Shown in pieces: positions 10,880-22,393 of a stretch of DNA of 64,000 bases. How positions within the stretch are numbered: position 1 is the first letter of the stretch; each line of letters opens with the position of its first letter. The position numbers and the translations under genes were made by a program. The stretch spans positions 1,447,501 through 1,511,500 of the forward strand of contig JADANN010000032.1 in NCBI GenBank assembly GCA_018806985.1, in the 5' to 3' direction. This stretch comes from Angiostrongylus vasorum. Taxonomy: Eukaryota > Nematoda > Chromadorea > Rhabditida > Metastrongylidae. The notes under the pieces were generated by a model. The model searched no databases and was not told the DNA's origin. It saw only the letters and a list, made by a program, of their open reading frames with translations.

Positions 10880-11480
10880 TATTACCGGTCGCCCCCACTG
10901 ATGGTCGAGCGACTCGAGCGGGCGCCAGTAAAATTTCCAATTCTTCCGGTAGCATATGAAAGAAACCCAGTGGGTTTCGCTTGCCCTAGGGACTCGCTCA
11001 ACATAATACCTTTCTTCTAGGCTTTTGTGAAGAGCTCTGAGCCTTGAGTCTTCGTGCTGCGCGCTCAACATCCCTGGGAATCCAGTCACTAATGGCTCTT
11101 GTCCATCGGTTGACGTTTATACACATTATGTGTCCGGCCCACCTTATCTTCAGTAGTTTGGCGTAGAAAATGGTGTCATTAATTTTTGATCGTCGACGTA
11201 GATAGGAGCTTCGGGCGGCCCCTCTCAATTGCTTGATACGGGATGCTTCAAGCACCGTCCTTTCGACTGCGCGTTTTATAGCGCTGAGTGATCTTTCCTA
11301 CCTAGCCTACAGATGGACCAGATTTCTGACGCATACGTTAAGGCAAGAAGTATCGTGGTGTCGAAAATGTGGGCACAGAGTCGGGTGTTGTTTGCTCTTT
11401 CCCGCTACATCGTGCATGCTCTTGAAAGAATTCTTGATATGGACATTGATATGAATAAGGGGCAGAGCTTGTTCGGTACA
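10880..11480 (-). pseudogene. RTE-type LINE, decayed 3' end of the reverse transcriptase ORF
   Basis: The minus strand carries an 85-codon open piece (11,255-10,998) with SSYLRRRSKIND, KLLKIRWAGHIM, NRWTRAISDWIPRDVERAA. A further frame then has LHKSLEERY, RVPRASETHWVSF and WKFYWRPLESLD. These blocks match, in order, the C-terminal part of RTE-clade proteins as seen in the second copy at 25,490-26,310. The catalytic region is missing. Several stops and frameshifts make it inactive. Confidence 0.8.
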
Positions 11481-11532
11481 CTATAATGCAATTTGTGCAC
11501 CCACATTTAAATTGCTTTGAATGGATACCTAC

Positions 11533-11915
11533 TTGGATACTTGGAGGGCCCGTCCTCACTGGTTGTGCAGATTCCAGCACATTCTCCATTCTTCGGAGTC
11601 TTGCTGGTTTAGCCTTTGTGTTTCCCTGGAGTCACGAGACCGGCCTGGCCAAAGTCTGCCCTAGGTCGTCACCACCACAGACAGTCGCGACGCGACGATT
11701 GTGGATCGGAGGGGGATTTGCCACCATGCAAATAGTGGATACCAGGACGGTAGTGGATCCTGGTATTGGTTTACCCTTAGCTGGACTTCCTGATGGAAAC
11801 GGCGGACTCCCTCTCAGTTTGGAGGACCTTGCCAGGAGAATGAATCTCTTGCTGTTCACTGCAGTCCGACACCCAGGAACATCTTCCATCCACGATGAGA
11901 CGGTAAACCGTTAGA
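11533..11915 (-). mobile_element. Family C repeat
   Basis: It runs on the minus strand from ACGGTTTACCGTCTCATCGTGG to TATCCAAGTAGGTATCC, with all internal landmarks (GGTGTCGGACTGCAGTG, ACCAATACCAGGATCCAC, GATCCACAATCG). A 142-codon frame through it on the plus strand is a by-product. It lies between an A SINE (11,941) and an RTE fragment on the same strand. Confidence 0.85.
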
Positions 11916-11940
11916 AGGGTTTAAATGAGTAAAGGATAAA

Positions 11941-12205
11941 GGATAGGACTCTCGGCGTTGGTCAATCCCCTGAGCGATGCGCCATGCATTCGACTTCATT
12001 ATATTGTTGGAGGTGACTGAATGCATATCTGGCCCTTAAATGACCCGCGGTGGTCTATCGATATATCTGACCAATGCTGCTATGCTCCCAAACAGGTCCG
12101 GTAGGCGATCCCGGAGGGTTGGAAGGCTCGGTGGGCCATGGGCGCGGGGATCGATTCCACGTGCGTGTTACAGGGCGCCTCCGACCATTGCGCCACATGA
12201 GACCA
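11941..12205 (-). mobile_element. SINE family A copy, near full length
   Basis: The minus-strand head is CATGTGGCGCAATGGTCGGAG, with B-box-like GGAATCGATCCCCGC. The core (CGGGATCGCC) is slightly shortened, and the tail carries GAATGCATGGCGCATCGCTC and CAACGCCGAGAGTCC. Confidence 0.85.
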
Positions 12206-13104
12206 TATTTTTGAATGGAGAGAGGAAGTAAACTAAGAAGTTTGACTACTTGCAACCAGCCCGTAAATGCACTCATCCAGCACTATAACGTCTCAAGACA
12301 GCAGCAACGTCGTGAAAACCGAACAAGTTTCAGTGAAAGCATAATAAAAGGTACAGTATGGACAAAATATAGAAAATGGTCCACTGTAATAAGTTCATCT
12401 ATAAAAAAACTGTCACTTTAAGAGTTCTGTGAGGAGTTATGTTAAAACAATTAAACGCTAGGTAGTAGGCAAATCCACCGACATTAAATTACAAAACAAA
12501 ATGAGAACTTTTCAGTGTCTAGGCTTATGTGTCTCTGTCGCATGGACTAGGTATACTCATTCTTCACAGATAACTTGTCTACTTCATAGTCAGGTTATTG
12601 TCAGCTCTTAGCAAATTCCGACTGTCGGGTAATCTTGCATGAGATTTGCTAGCTATTCCTGTTAGAATGAGTTTTTCACAAAAAAGTGGCTTTATCTGGT
12701 CGCTTTCAATGAGATTTATCAGTCATTCATCTCGGTCATGTAACTCGCAAACTCGGAAAGCTGCAGAACTAAGATCTGCAATAAGACTGGTCTGCCTTTT
12801 ACGGCCAAATAACTGGAGCAGATCCTTGCTGCTATGAACGATATCTTAATCGAGAAGAACGAAAAGCACAAAGCACTAGCAGGAAGAGAATCGCGCAAAA
12901 AATTTGGAGAAAAATCCACCGCTCGGAAAAGTCTGGCTGCGAAATCGCTGCTGACCATGTGATGTGAGTTTGGGAGCCCCAATGTGATACTTTACCATCA
13001 CGAATAGTGTGCACATCCTTGGATTTTGATGGAAAATAAACTTTTTAAGCTTGCAAATCCCACACAGAACCTTCTTACCACGGGGGGAATTTCTATCTAT
13101 CCTC
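12206..13104. other. Intervening sequence, no recognisable element
   Basis: This is AT-rich sequence with only short frames. I see no conserved domain, SINE head or LINE motif. The mirror is at about 47,010-47,905. Confidence 0.5.
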
Positions 13105-13460
13105 ATTTTTTTCTCACAAGTACCGTCCCCACACGAACTGTGAAGATTCCGGGACTTCTCGAATTCGATTCCTCGCTTACCTTCCTCACCCACAAAGGTC
13201 TTCAAACTTTACACGTTTCGGTTCAGCTGCTTGTTCGAGGATCTTAGTCTCTGTTATGAACCTTTTTTGAATGTTGCTCGAGTGGATTATCCATAAAGTA
13301 CTGAGAGAGTCCGTGCCCACTTGGAATGCAAAGAGTGAGCTGCTCGCAGGAAAATCTGGTACTAATTTGCCCAATCCGGCAGGATGGAAAGCTCGGCGAC
13401 TCAGAGGGGTCGAACTAGCAACGTACTAAAGGCATGACTACCACTGCGGGTACCACCATC
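13105..13460 (-). mobile_element. Diverged SINE family B copy
   Basis: On the minus strand it carries GGTACCCGCAGTGGTAGTC (A-box-like), GTTCGACCCCTC, GGCAAATTAGTACCAG, TGGATAATCCAC, AGCAGCTGAACCGAAACG, and GAATCGAATTCGAGAAGTC near the 3' end. Confidence 0.75.
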
Positions 13461-14280
13461 GAAAACAAAAATTTTTTTGGGAGATCGACTGCAATTGAGA
13501 TTCCTATGGGCATTTAAAGCATTGTCTAAGTTGAGCCTTCTAGAAAAGGGAAGAAACCTGATGAATGCAAACCAATATTTACCTATTTCAATTCAAAGCA
13601 GAGTGATCAAAAGTCATAGAAAAGGCTATTATAAAACATTTCCATTCTAAGCTTGCGGTTCGACAAGATTTGTGGGACAAGACAAGATTTAGATCAGAAG
13701 TTGAATTAAACAACCACCAGTTAGAATGGCCTAACCTGGAAGACTGCTTATGATATTCTACAGCGTTGAATAGAAAAGAAGGATTTATAATGGCGGCCGC
13801 GGACAATAGGCTTTTCGTCACCGTATTCGTGTTTCATTAACGCATAGGGAAAAAATTGCTAGCAGCTTGCGAAGCTGGTTTTTCGCAAGCTGCTAGCAAT
13901 TTTTCGATGACTGCATTACGTAAGGTGTTGTGGATGTGATCGGCCTAAATAAGAGAGTTTGCTCTATCTACTTCAAGGTAAGCGTGGTTACCTAAATTGT
14001 CATTTGGTTCTTAAAGTTGTTTGGAGTTCTCGAAAGAAATGAAAGCGATATTGGATTCTTTCCAAGCGAAACCTTGACAGCGAACAACATCAATATCGCA
14101 CTTGAGGACATCATCACTCGTTCACCTGCCTTCATTTTCGAAAGACAAACGAAGAAAAGCTCACGAAATATACTTGATGGGGCGCAGAAAGTAGGAATTT
14201 AATCAGAACAGAAGAAATAGGCATCTATCCTGAAGAAAATACTTGTGAGACGTCGTGCATTTAGTAAAGATCATTTCAAA
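13461..14280. other. Intervening sequence around the hairpin
   Basis: Apart from the hairpin, only short frames without recognisable domains are present. A GCGGCCGC site lies at about 13,793. The mirror is at about 45,832-46,650. Confidence 0.5.
13851..13904. repeat. Perfect 23-bp hairpin
   Basis: The two halves AAAAATTGCTAGCAGCTTGC... (13,851-13,873) and its exact reverse complement (13,882-13,904) flank an 8-base loop, GCTGGTTT. The stem has no mismatch. No coding sequence or repeat family surrounds it that I can recognise. It could be a small foldback element or a structured RNA. Confidence 0.9.
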
Positions 14281-14370
14281 CCGAGATACATTGGTTTGAA
14301 GTTGAAGATGGCCGCTATTTTCGCACCAATGAGTGAAAATTAACTGACGTCGATCCGTAAGTATTAAGGC
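14281..14370 (+). repeat. Short dispersed repeat E, copy 1
   Basis: It shares GAGATAC..GGTTT.AAGTTGAA and the string TATTTTCGCACCA with the copy at 21,176, about 7 kb away on the same strand. The family is otherwise unknown to me. Confidence 0.6.
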
Positions 14371-14577
14371 ATCATTGAAGTCACACAGAAGATAGTCGAG
14401 CTTTTGTAGCTTCACATTTTTATCTACGGCGCTAATACATGGGCAGCTCTACCAACGCCTTCGTGCTCTGCCGATATGTCTTAAACATGTGTTTTCGTTC
14501 CTCCATCACCTCGCAGACCTCATGGATTTTAACGACTTTGTCCATGTTATTTTTATTAAGCTGAGATCCGCGATCTC

Positions 14578-14800
14578 CCCCACGGGGGCTTACCAGCCCT
14601 TTCATCCCTCCTCAACACGCAAGTTGCTACCAGAACCGCCTAGGAGGATAAAACACTGCCTCACCTAACAAATAGTTAGTCCACAGCAAGTTATTCCACA
14701 GGCAAGATGTGCATTCAGTCACTCTACGATGCTACTAGTGGAGTCGAGTGCATGGTGGATCCCTCAGGGATTGATCAGTGCCACACTATTTCTACTTTGC
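14578..14800 (+). mobile_element. SINE family A copy, head-truncated
   Basis: It starts at the core (CTTACCAGCCCTTTCATCCC) and runs through a diverged middle to the A tail GAGTGCATGGTGGATCCCTC followed by GATTGATCAG. The tRNA-like head is absent. Confidence 0.75.
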
Positions 14801-15029
14801 TTCCTTATGCCTAAGCCATGGCTTTCATCCACAGTTCTCTCAAACACAGGTCGAGAAAGTACGTAAAAAAATTTTTTTTAGTGACGAGATGTTACTGCGT
14901 TTACGACATTCTCTACGGCAACTTTAAAACGGCAGGATTTTTAATGTGTGGCTGCCCAAATCTTTCAGTCATCATCAGCTATCTTCGTGAGCTGTTGTTG
15001 TACAAAGAAGACAGCAGTAGAAGAAAGTG

Positions 15030-15302
15030 TTAAGCATTGGTGAATCCCTTATAAATACGCAATGATTTCAGCTATATTCATACCATCGTAGAGATGACTG
15101 AATCCACATCCGACTGACATAATTACTTACGATGTGCAACCGATGTACTATATCAGTTTTTTTTTCATTATCTTAAACAAGTCCGGCACCACTTCCTCGT
15201 TCCAGGAGTGACGGAGAACCCGGTCCGTTCGTAGTGCGATGTCGAGCCACTGAACATGTTTTTATCGCAGAGCACCGCTAACCACTACTCCACACGCCTC
15301 CA
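15030..15302 (-). mobile_element. Diverged SINE family A copy
   Basis: On the minus strand the A box is GTGGAGTAGTGGTTAGCGG, then the core holds a GGTGCCGGACTTG string. The tail is diverged, with AGTCATCTCTACGATGG and GGGATTCACCAATGC. An inserted T-run near 15,155 interrupts the middle. Confidence 0.75.
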
Positions 15303-15631
15303 TAATCTACCAGAAAAAAAAGCCATGCAAAAGGTTTTACAATAAGTTAAACCAAAAAAATCCACCTTAAAGGGAAAAGAACAAAACATTACAGTTGTAA
15401 AACAATTTAACGGAAGGGACTTAAAATCGTCACAATTTTTTGCGCCGTAACTATCAGAATTTCCTGAAATCAAAGTCTATGTCGTGTTACATAGTTAGCT
15501 GTAATAATTAATTAAAGAAACCTTCCGACTAGCAAATAAGTGGCAACGTTGTTTTCCTGCACACTACGTTAACCAAAGGCATTTAAATTCCTATTTTTTT
15601 ACTTTTTTGGACTTTGGTAGTTTTCACTAGG

Positions 15632-15985
15632 GAGAGGATAGCATAGTGGTAGTGATTCCGATCATCACGATGACGGTGCTGGCTCGATCCCGCTCCAGGA
15701 TCACCAAGCGTCTCATGCCTCGGTGGTCGGGAAATTGGTACCGAACTTCCGGGGGAAAAGTCCGGGAAAAAACAACTGTCTGCAATCTAAGTCGGAACGC
15801 TCTAGCCCAGCTATCTCAAGACTCCAGCGAGAATCGACTCGACCAGCATTCAATAGTGTTCATGGTGAAATGAAAACTTTCAAGTAGAAACCGAAGCCAC
15901 GCGTAAAAGTTGGGAGAACTTCGTGGATGATGGACGCAAAGAAACGAATCGAATGTGAGAAGTGCTGTGATCCGTACAGTAACAT
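15632..15985 (+). mobile_element. SINE family B copy, full length
   Basis: The copy has a good head (GATAGCATAGTGGTAGTG as A box, GGCTCGATCCCGC as B box about 40 bases on). The core TCGGGAAATTGGTACCG contains a short internal duplication around CCGGGGGAAAAGTCCGGG. The complete tail includes AATCGACTCGACCAGCATTC and AAGAAACGAATCGAATGTGA. Confidence 0.9.
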
Positions 15986-16297
15986 GAAAGAAGGGTCTAC
16001 GAAAATTGTGCGCTGTGATGAAGGGAAGCGCTGAGAATTACTGTAATTCTGAAGAAGGTGGTAAAGGAGTGAGTGAAAACCACAGGTTAACATCAGACTT
16101 TGTATTAAAGAAACACCTGCGAATTCTTCGGCCGCACATCTGTGTTAAAAATCGATCACCATGAAAAACAACCAATCGCTGATGGAGATTCCTTGAATTT
16201 TGGTTTCTGACTGGTGGAACAATGATGCACATGATTTGAAAGAAGTGAAATTCAGCCCATATGGGGTAAATAATTGGCTGAGAGAATGTGAAAGCAA

Positions 16298-16378
16298 AGG
16301 CCTCATGGGCGCAGTGGCTAACGCTTTAGCCACCGGAAAGGGTAATTGTGCGTTCGAATCTGGTCTGGGGTTTTTTTT
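16298..16378 (+). ncRNA. tRNA-like Pol III unit
   Basis: It has an A box TGGGCGCAGTGGCTA (16,306), a B box GCGTTCGAATC (16,350) and a run of eight T (16,371) ending the unit. The acceptor ends pair over about five bases (CCTCA with TGGGG), but the T stem pairs poorly, so I do not call a functional tRNA. It has no SINE tail, so it may be a tRNA pseudogene or a founder of a SINE head. Confidence 0.45.
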
Positions 16379-16625
16379 CTTTTTTTCCCCTTAATCTGGT
16401 TTTGCAAATAAATCAGCATCACTGCGGTTGTATTTCACCTCAGATAGTTGCATGGATTATAGGTAGAAATCGCGTCGACATCATTCTGTATTGTCATAAA
16501 AACAATGGAGAGCAGGAATAGAAAATCTGACAGTGTAAGACGAAAAATCATCATTCTCACATATCCCGAACTGTACTTTAACAAGAATGCTTTCTGATCT
16601 TAAAAGATAAGTCCATAACGTGTTT

Positions 16626-16890
16626 ATTAGCGTCGGTCGATCTCTGAGCGATGCTCCATGCATCCCAATACATTCGTATACAGATGATTTTATGTAACTC
16701 TGAACTACGTAGTGACTTGCAATGGCCTAGCGATATAACACGTATGTGCTGTACTCCTCCTAGACAAGTCTCTTATGAAATTGTCGGCCGCGGAGTAATG
16801 GAAGTCTTGATGAGCCCAGAGCGTGGGATCGAACCAAAGACCACGTGTGTGTTGCAAGGCATCTCTAAGCACTATGCCACGCAAGCACTT
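16626..16890 (-). mobile_element. Diverged SINE family A copy
   Basis: On the minus strand it has GCGTGGCATAGTGCTTAGAG (A box), TTCGATCCCACGC (B box), a core with GCCGACAATTTCATAAG, and a tail ending in GGAGCATCGCTCAGAG and CGACGCTAA. Confidence 0.8.
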
Positions 16891-17026
16891 TCATGAACTT
16901 ATACTTAAAATTAGGTCACTTTTTTCCTGAGCGAAGACTCAAAACACATTCAACATTCTTTTCAGCATTATAATTGTTGTTTACTATTTGTTATTTATGA
17001 TTATTTACTATTATTATTTGTTAACA

Positions 17027-17412
17027 CCCAACGGTTTACCGCTTCATCGTTGCTGGGAGGTGTTCCTGGGTGTCGGACTGCGATGTACAGCGGGGGATTC
17101 ATCCCCCGGCAGAGTCTCCTAACCTGAAAAGGATGGCTTTTCATCAGGAAGCCCAGCTAAGAGTAAACCGATACCAGGATCAACCACCGTCCTGGCATGA
17201 AACTAGTCACATGGTGGCAAATCCCCTTCTGATCCACAAGGGTGGCGACTGCCCGCCGTGGTGACGACTTGTGGCGGACTTTGGCCAGACTGACCTCGGA
17301 ATTACAGGAAAGCGCAATCGCTAAAGCAACAAAGCCCCGAAAAGTGAAGAATATGCTGGGGCTCACACAACCAGTGAACACGGGACGTCCAAGTATCCAA
17401 GTATCCAAATAT
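17027..17412 (+). mobile_element. Family C repeat, full length
   Basis: It begins AACGGTTTACCGCTTCATCG and shows all landmarks (GGTGTTCCTGGGTGTCGG, ATACCAGGATCAACCACCG, TGATCCACAAGGGTGG). It ends in repeated TATCCAAG units followed by TATCC. Confidence 0.88.
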
Positions 17413-20009
17413 CATATGTTAATGCAGCTGTCATCATTTATTACTTCCTCTTATTATTTATTACGGAATTTCTTTAGAATTTTAGACAAGAAGTCGAGAT
17501 TTTTCCTATCAACACTTCGAGATACTAGCGCATCAGGGCATCCAAATATGGATCAGCAATCTTTTGAAGAGAAAAGGTGTTTTTCATGGTTTCCATGAAT
17601 TTGACTCCATATGGGTCAAAAGTACTTGTCCAAGAGCAACATCCATTTTAGGGATAAATGGATGTGATAGAGAGACAAACAAAGTGATGAGGTTGGGATT
17701 CGAGGAAATTTTGCTCATCATATGCATTTTGAAACTGGAACTGACATAGACAAACTAATGAACTACGAAACAAGAGTAAATCGGCTGCTATCAAATGACA
17801 AATCCTCAATGCACTACTTCTGTTCTCGTCAACTCCTGCTTCATTATTGCGAAATCTGTTAAACTAGTACTCTTGATGGTGATCAAATTTCACTAGTATC
17901 ACTACAAGCTCTCCGAAATACCTAAATGCCTGACATCCTCTGTGAGAGGACTCTTTGCCATCTGATATATTTTTCAGACTCGGAAATGAACCATTATATG
18001 GATATCGCTTGTAGTGGGAACAAAAAAAGTATGCGTTCGAAGGAAAAGCGAATTCAGAAAAAGATAAAGAAAAGAAAAAGAGATAGGATGAAAAAGCGGA
18101 CAATTCGTTAAGGAAGAGACGTTGGTGATAGAACATCAGAAAAGTCGACTTAAAACATATCTTTGTCAGCTCTGCGGTACGAAAACCAAGGAAATGCAGA
18201 ATGTTCCCATAAGATCTTCACACCTTAGCAATTGTTCAGGAAAATTTCCAGAAATCCCACGACCGACTTTCTATTAACCTCGGCTCCCAAATCCCAGAAA
18301 TATCAGTAAAGCGACTTAGTCCTTTTTAACTGCGATAATTATAGGTAAAAGAAGTGAGCCTAAGTGCGAAGAAAAAAAGTGAGTCTTTTCATATCTCAGG
18401 TGGCTGGCCTAAGGCGCGTGCAATACACAAAAAAAGTTGGGACTATAGGAAGAATCTATTATACACCTAAACCTCATGTTTTAGAATTCTCTATTGAGGT
18501 TGTGTAAATATTTGACTAAGGAAATCCCATGTTCCTTTTCACTTTTTCATACCCGAAGAGGTGAAATTAACGTAAACATTACCCTTCGTGGAATAAATTT
18601 GGCTAGGATTTGCGGATTCTAATGGCCTCCATTCGTCACAAAAAAAAATTAGCGTGGTCTGAGATATGCTGGTTTCTAGTAGAAAACGACCGTTATTCCC
18701 TTATCAAATCCATTGTACTCAACCCAGAGGGGGAGTTGCATATAATGACAGTCTCAAATCGTCGGCGCTTACTGCATTTCGTAAAGTTTTTTTTCAACCG
18801 TGCTTTTCATTAAGATGAACCAATCTTCAAATGCAACTCTTGACGAATCTCAATCATGTGATGGATTTCGAGCCCGTCAATCACGAGACGCTATGTCGTA
18901 TTAAAGGCTGCGAACGTTTTCTGAGGGAACACATTCAATTGAGAAGATCTGATGCGAGATGGAGAAAAATGGAAACATTACTAGCATTCGCCCGAACATC
19001 TCGATGAATTGCTTGCAGACTGATGGGAGGATATGTAGCAACCAATATTTTTGGATTCTTCAGTGCTTATATGATCTATTTTCGCCGTTTATATGGGCGT
19101 CTTTGAAGTCCTCAGTAGGATAGAACTTTGTTGGTTATGCAAGGACGCCCCTCCTACGAGTCTTGAGATGTCTGTGCGAGGCCGTATACTGGTCATCACC
19201 ACAGTTGGTCAACGGCATTTGCATTTTGGTCGCAGTTAAACTCTCAAGATTAGATTGCTGCAAGAAAAGCAGTAATCGCAGAAGCTAGTTTACTCTAATC
19301 CTGGCTCATGAATGGGAAAACAGAACCTCTTCTCGCTCCATATTCATCTTGCTGGTAAATGAAAATTAAGTTCTACAACGCTCACAGGATGACATCCAAG
19401 AACACTTTCTTGCCCTCATGAAAGTATATCACAGCGTTAATTTGCAAAGACAAAACCATCGTAAGCGGTAAGATCAGAACGAATCTTAGAAAAGTGATGG
19501 TTTATTGGACGACCGTACTCTGAGTGGTAGAGTTTCACAAACGAATCTGATGTAAAATCAAGAGTAAAGTCACGTGGCATTAAGTTTAAAAAAACGATGT
19601 AATCTTGGAATGTCAAAATTTCTTTTAAAAAAATTGGTACTACTTTTGACCACACAAAGAGGACGCATTGGAAACTCGATATATTGTACGGTGGTGACCT
19701 TAGCCGACATCGAGTGCGACGTACACGTCGTTCTAGTGTTAACAGGGGGAATAAGCAGAAAGAAACCGAGCCTCAATTACATGGAAGTAAAATCTCGTCA
19801 AAAAGCTTCCAATCGGTGCTTGGAATTGCTCTAGAAAACCAGCTAATTGAGGAGTTGACTAGCACGATTGACTTGCCTTGCATGCATTTCATCTCATGCT
19901 GTTCATACGAGCTGTGAGCAGATAGACATAAAAAGAATACTCCTTTTTAAAAATTATGAATGCGTGCCAATGCATCAGTGAACGTTCGGAATTTGAACAT
20001 ACTTTCTAT
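17413..20009. other. Intervening sequence, no recognisable gene
   Basis: This is about 2.6 kb with only short frames. It contains motif D at 18,256-18,284. A Lys/Arg-rich frame near 18,000-18,111 and frames near 18,610-18,813 and 19,574-19,834 have no recognisable domains. The mirror is at about 40,105-42,700. Confidence 0.5.
18256..18284 (+). repeat. Motif D, copy 1 (29 bp)
   Basis: CCCACGACCGACTTTCTATT followed by AACCTCGGC recurs with one mismatch at 23,078-23,106, where it directly abuts the start of a Penelope inverted repeat. It is likely part of an older dispersed repeat. Confidence 0.7.
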
Positions 20010-20372
20010 CTTTATTTGATCCGTCTTCACGTCTACTCTGCGAATCCCAGCATTTCTCACATTCGATTCGTTTCTTCATATTCATTATTCACGAAGATCT
20101 TCCACTTTACGTGTGGCTTCGGTTGCTGGTTGAGGATTTTCATTTCATCTTGAATGTCGTAAAATGCTGGTCGAGCAACTCTTCCTGAAGTCCTGAGATA
20201 GCCGTGCTAAAGCGTTCCCAACTGGATTGCAGAGAGTCATTTTTCCCAGACAAGTCCGGTACCAATTTGTCGATCCCGGAGGCATGAGAGGCTTGGTTGA
20301 CATGGAGCGAAATCGAACTAGCAGCATGCTCCTGATGACGGGCATCGCCACCACTGTGTTATGCGCTTCTTA
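20010..20372 (-). mobile_element. SINE family B copy, full length
   Basis: On the minus strand it has a head with CATAACACAGTGGTGGCGATG, B box TAGTTCGATTTCGC, core CGGGATCGACAAATTGG and GGACTTGTCTGGGA, and the whole B tail to GACGTGAAGACGG. Confidence 0.88.
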
Positions 20373-21954
20373 AATTCATCATGCAGCTTTTAAAATCGAA
20401 ATGTTGTCGAAGAATAGATTCGTGGTCTATTCAGAGAGAATAGAACCGATAGTGATTTAGTGGTACAATTTTGGGTATATTATCGCTCTACCACAGATAA
20501 CCTACAAACTAAGCGCATGAATCGATTCCTTTCAAAAAAGCAAGTGCACCACGAACATCATAGCAACAAGAGTGCTGCCTCGTCGAGTTTCCTCCCAGAA
20601 TTCAGTATATAGCACTTAGCTTTGTTTTTAACAAATAATATTAAGCCCACAGCGAAAGCCAGCGGTTGTTGCCGAAGCATGCAAATTCTTTGCTTTCTTC
20701 ATATTTTTCAGCAATTACAGTTGAGCAGTTTAACCGTAAGCCCTGTAGCTGCTTTTTCGACTAACGTCAAGAATTTCTTCAAAACTTGAACAGTTGAGGA
20801 GTTTAGAACTCGACAGAGTTGTAGACGAGATGCTTGCTTTGTCCGATAGGCGTATATAAGGTGTTCATAGAAATATTATTCTAATTTTATGCTTGCAACC
20901 AAAATTCTAAAAGAAGTTAAAAAGAAGATTTAAGTTTTAAAAAATCGAACAGATGCGCGGTAACTGAAAACCCGAAGATTGGGGAAACGAACATGTCTTG
21001 CTCCAATCGTTCAAAGGATATCGTGATTGAGACATGAAAAATCTGGAAAAAAATATCCTTCATGAGTTCCAGAAAATCGGACCTTCATTTTAATGAATTG
21101 AGAAAAATTATGTGACCTGGTGAAGTTCTTCGCACTGCAGTGATTTTTTATTCGAACCAATCAAGCTTGGCATGAACGGAGATACGTCGGTTTAAAGTTG
21201 AAAACAGCCATTATTTTCGCACCAAATGCGTCTTACTCAATGAAGACCGAGTGTTAAGTGTTAACGTTGAAAGGCAAAGGAGCAATTTCCATGTGTAATT
21301 TTCAAACACAGGGTTTTTATCCCTTGCTTATATTTATTAGAAAAATGAGGAAACAATTAGTTAGACGAAACCGTAAGGAAGAAACCTAAGAAGACTGCCT
21401 GCCTTTTTCCTCATGGCAGGGTATTATGGAAAACGCAACTACAAGGATGTTGAGATAAGAGCAAAAACTCGAAACATCTAAAAATTGCTTTACTGAAAGT
21501 GCGAACTATATAAGCGACATTAAAGGGGACAGAAATGAGAGGAAATGCCGGGACACTAAGCGATTGTTGCGTGACTAACTGATACTCTTACTGCTGCTGA
21601 CCCAGCAAACGACTATGAGTACACCGTTTTTCTTTGATGACAGAAACCCTTCCATAACGACTGTTACGATGGAATTTCGAGTTTTGCATTCTTTAAAGCA
21701 TAATATTGCGAATTATGGGTGGCAGTTATGAGTTGCCTGCAACAAATAAGCTCCATGTCCACTCTGGGAGAGAGTGGTATGCTAGCCGTGAATATACCCA
21801 ACGCCCACCTTCAGAGCTCTGTAAGCTATATATAGGTATCAAAAAAAGCTAAACACAGTAAAAAATATTGCAAATAGTGTGAAAAATTTAAGAGACAATG
21901 TTTTTAATAGGAAAAAGAAGTGGAATCTCTTATGATCGACACTTTGATTTGCAG
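20373..21954. other. Intervening sequence, no recognisable gene
   Basis: Only repeat E copy 2 (21,176) is recognisable here. The stretch is AT-rich with many stops in all frames. The mirror is at about 38,160-39,740. Confidence 0.5.
21176..21262 (+). repeat. Short dispersed repeat E, copy 2
   Basis: It aligns with 14,281-14,370 best over the first 50 bases. Similarity continues weakly to a GTRAGTRTTAA-like end. Confidence 0.6.
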
Positions 21955-22340
21955 GCTTTTTTCTATACGACCTGTCTTTCAGGTCTACTGTACAGATCCG
22001 AGTACTTATGACATTTGAATGGTTTACTGCCACCCATAATCTTGCATGGTCTTCCAACATTTGAGTGTGGATTCGACTGCTGCTTGAGAATTTCAGCTTT
22101 GCTCATGATTGTCATTCAATGGTAGTTGAGTCCATTCCACTTGAAGTCCTGACATAGCTGGACTTGAGCATTTCCACTTGGATTGCCTAGACTGAAATAT
22201 TTCCAGACATGTCTTCTACCAATTTCCCGAACCCAAAGGAGTGAGAAGCTTGGTTGTCACGATGCGGGGTCGAACCAGCACTGTGCCCGTGATAAACGGA
22301 ACAATTACTATTGCGTTGCTCGCCGCTGGTCTACCGCGAA
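21955..22340 (-). mobile_element. Diverged SINE family B copy
   Basis: On the minus strand it has GTTCGACCCCGC, CACCAAGC-like CAACCAAGCTTCTCAC, GGGAAATTGGTAGAAG, a diverged tail with AGCAGCAGTCGAATCCACAC, and GTACAGTAGACCTGAAAG at the end. Confidence 0.78.
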
Positions 22341-22393
22341 ATCACCAGAAATCGATCCAAAGATTTTTGTTTAATCTATATATTCGATCCTCC

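Noticed and set aside
11486..11914. 142-codon open frame on the plus strand
   Set aside because: It is entirely the antisense of a family C repeat; other copies have stops in this frame.
16298..16378. Functional tRNA gene
   Set aside because: The T stem and part of the acceptor stem do not pair, so I list it only as tRNA-like.
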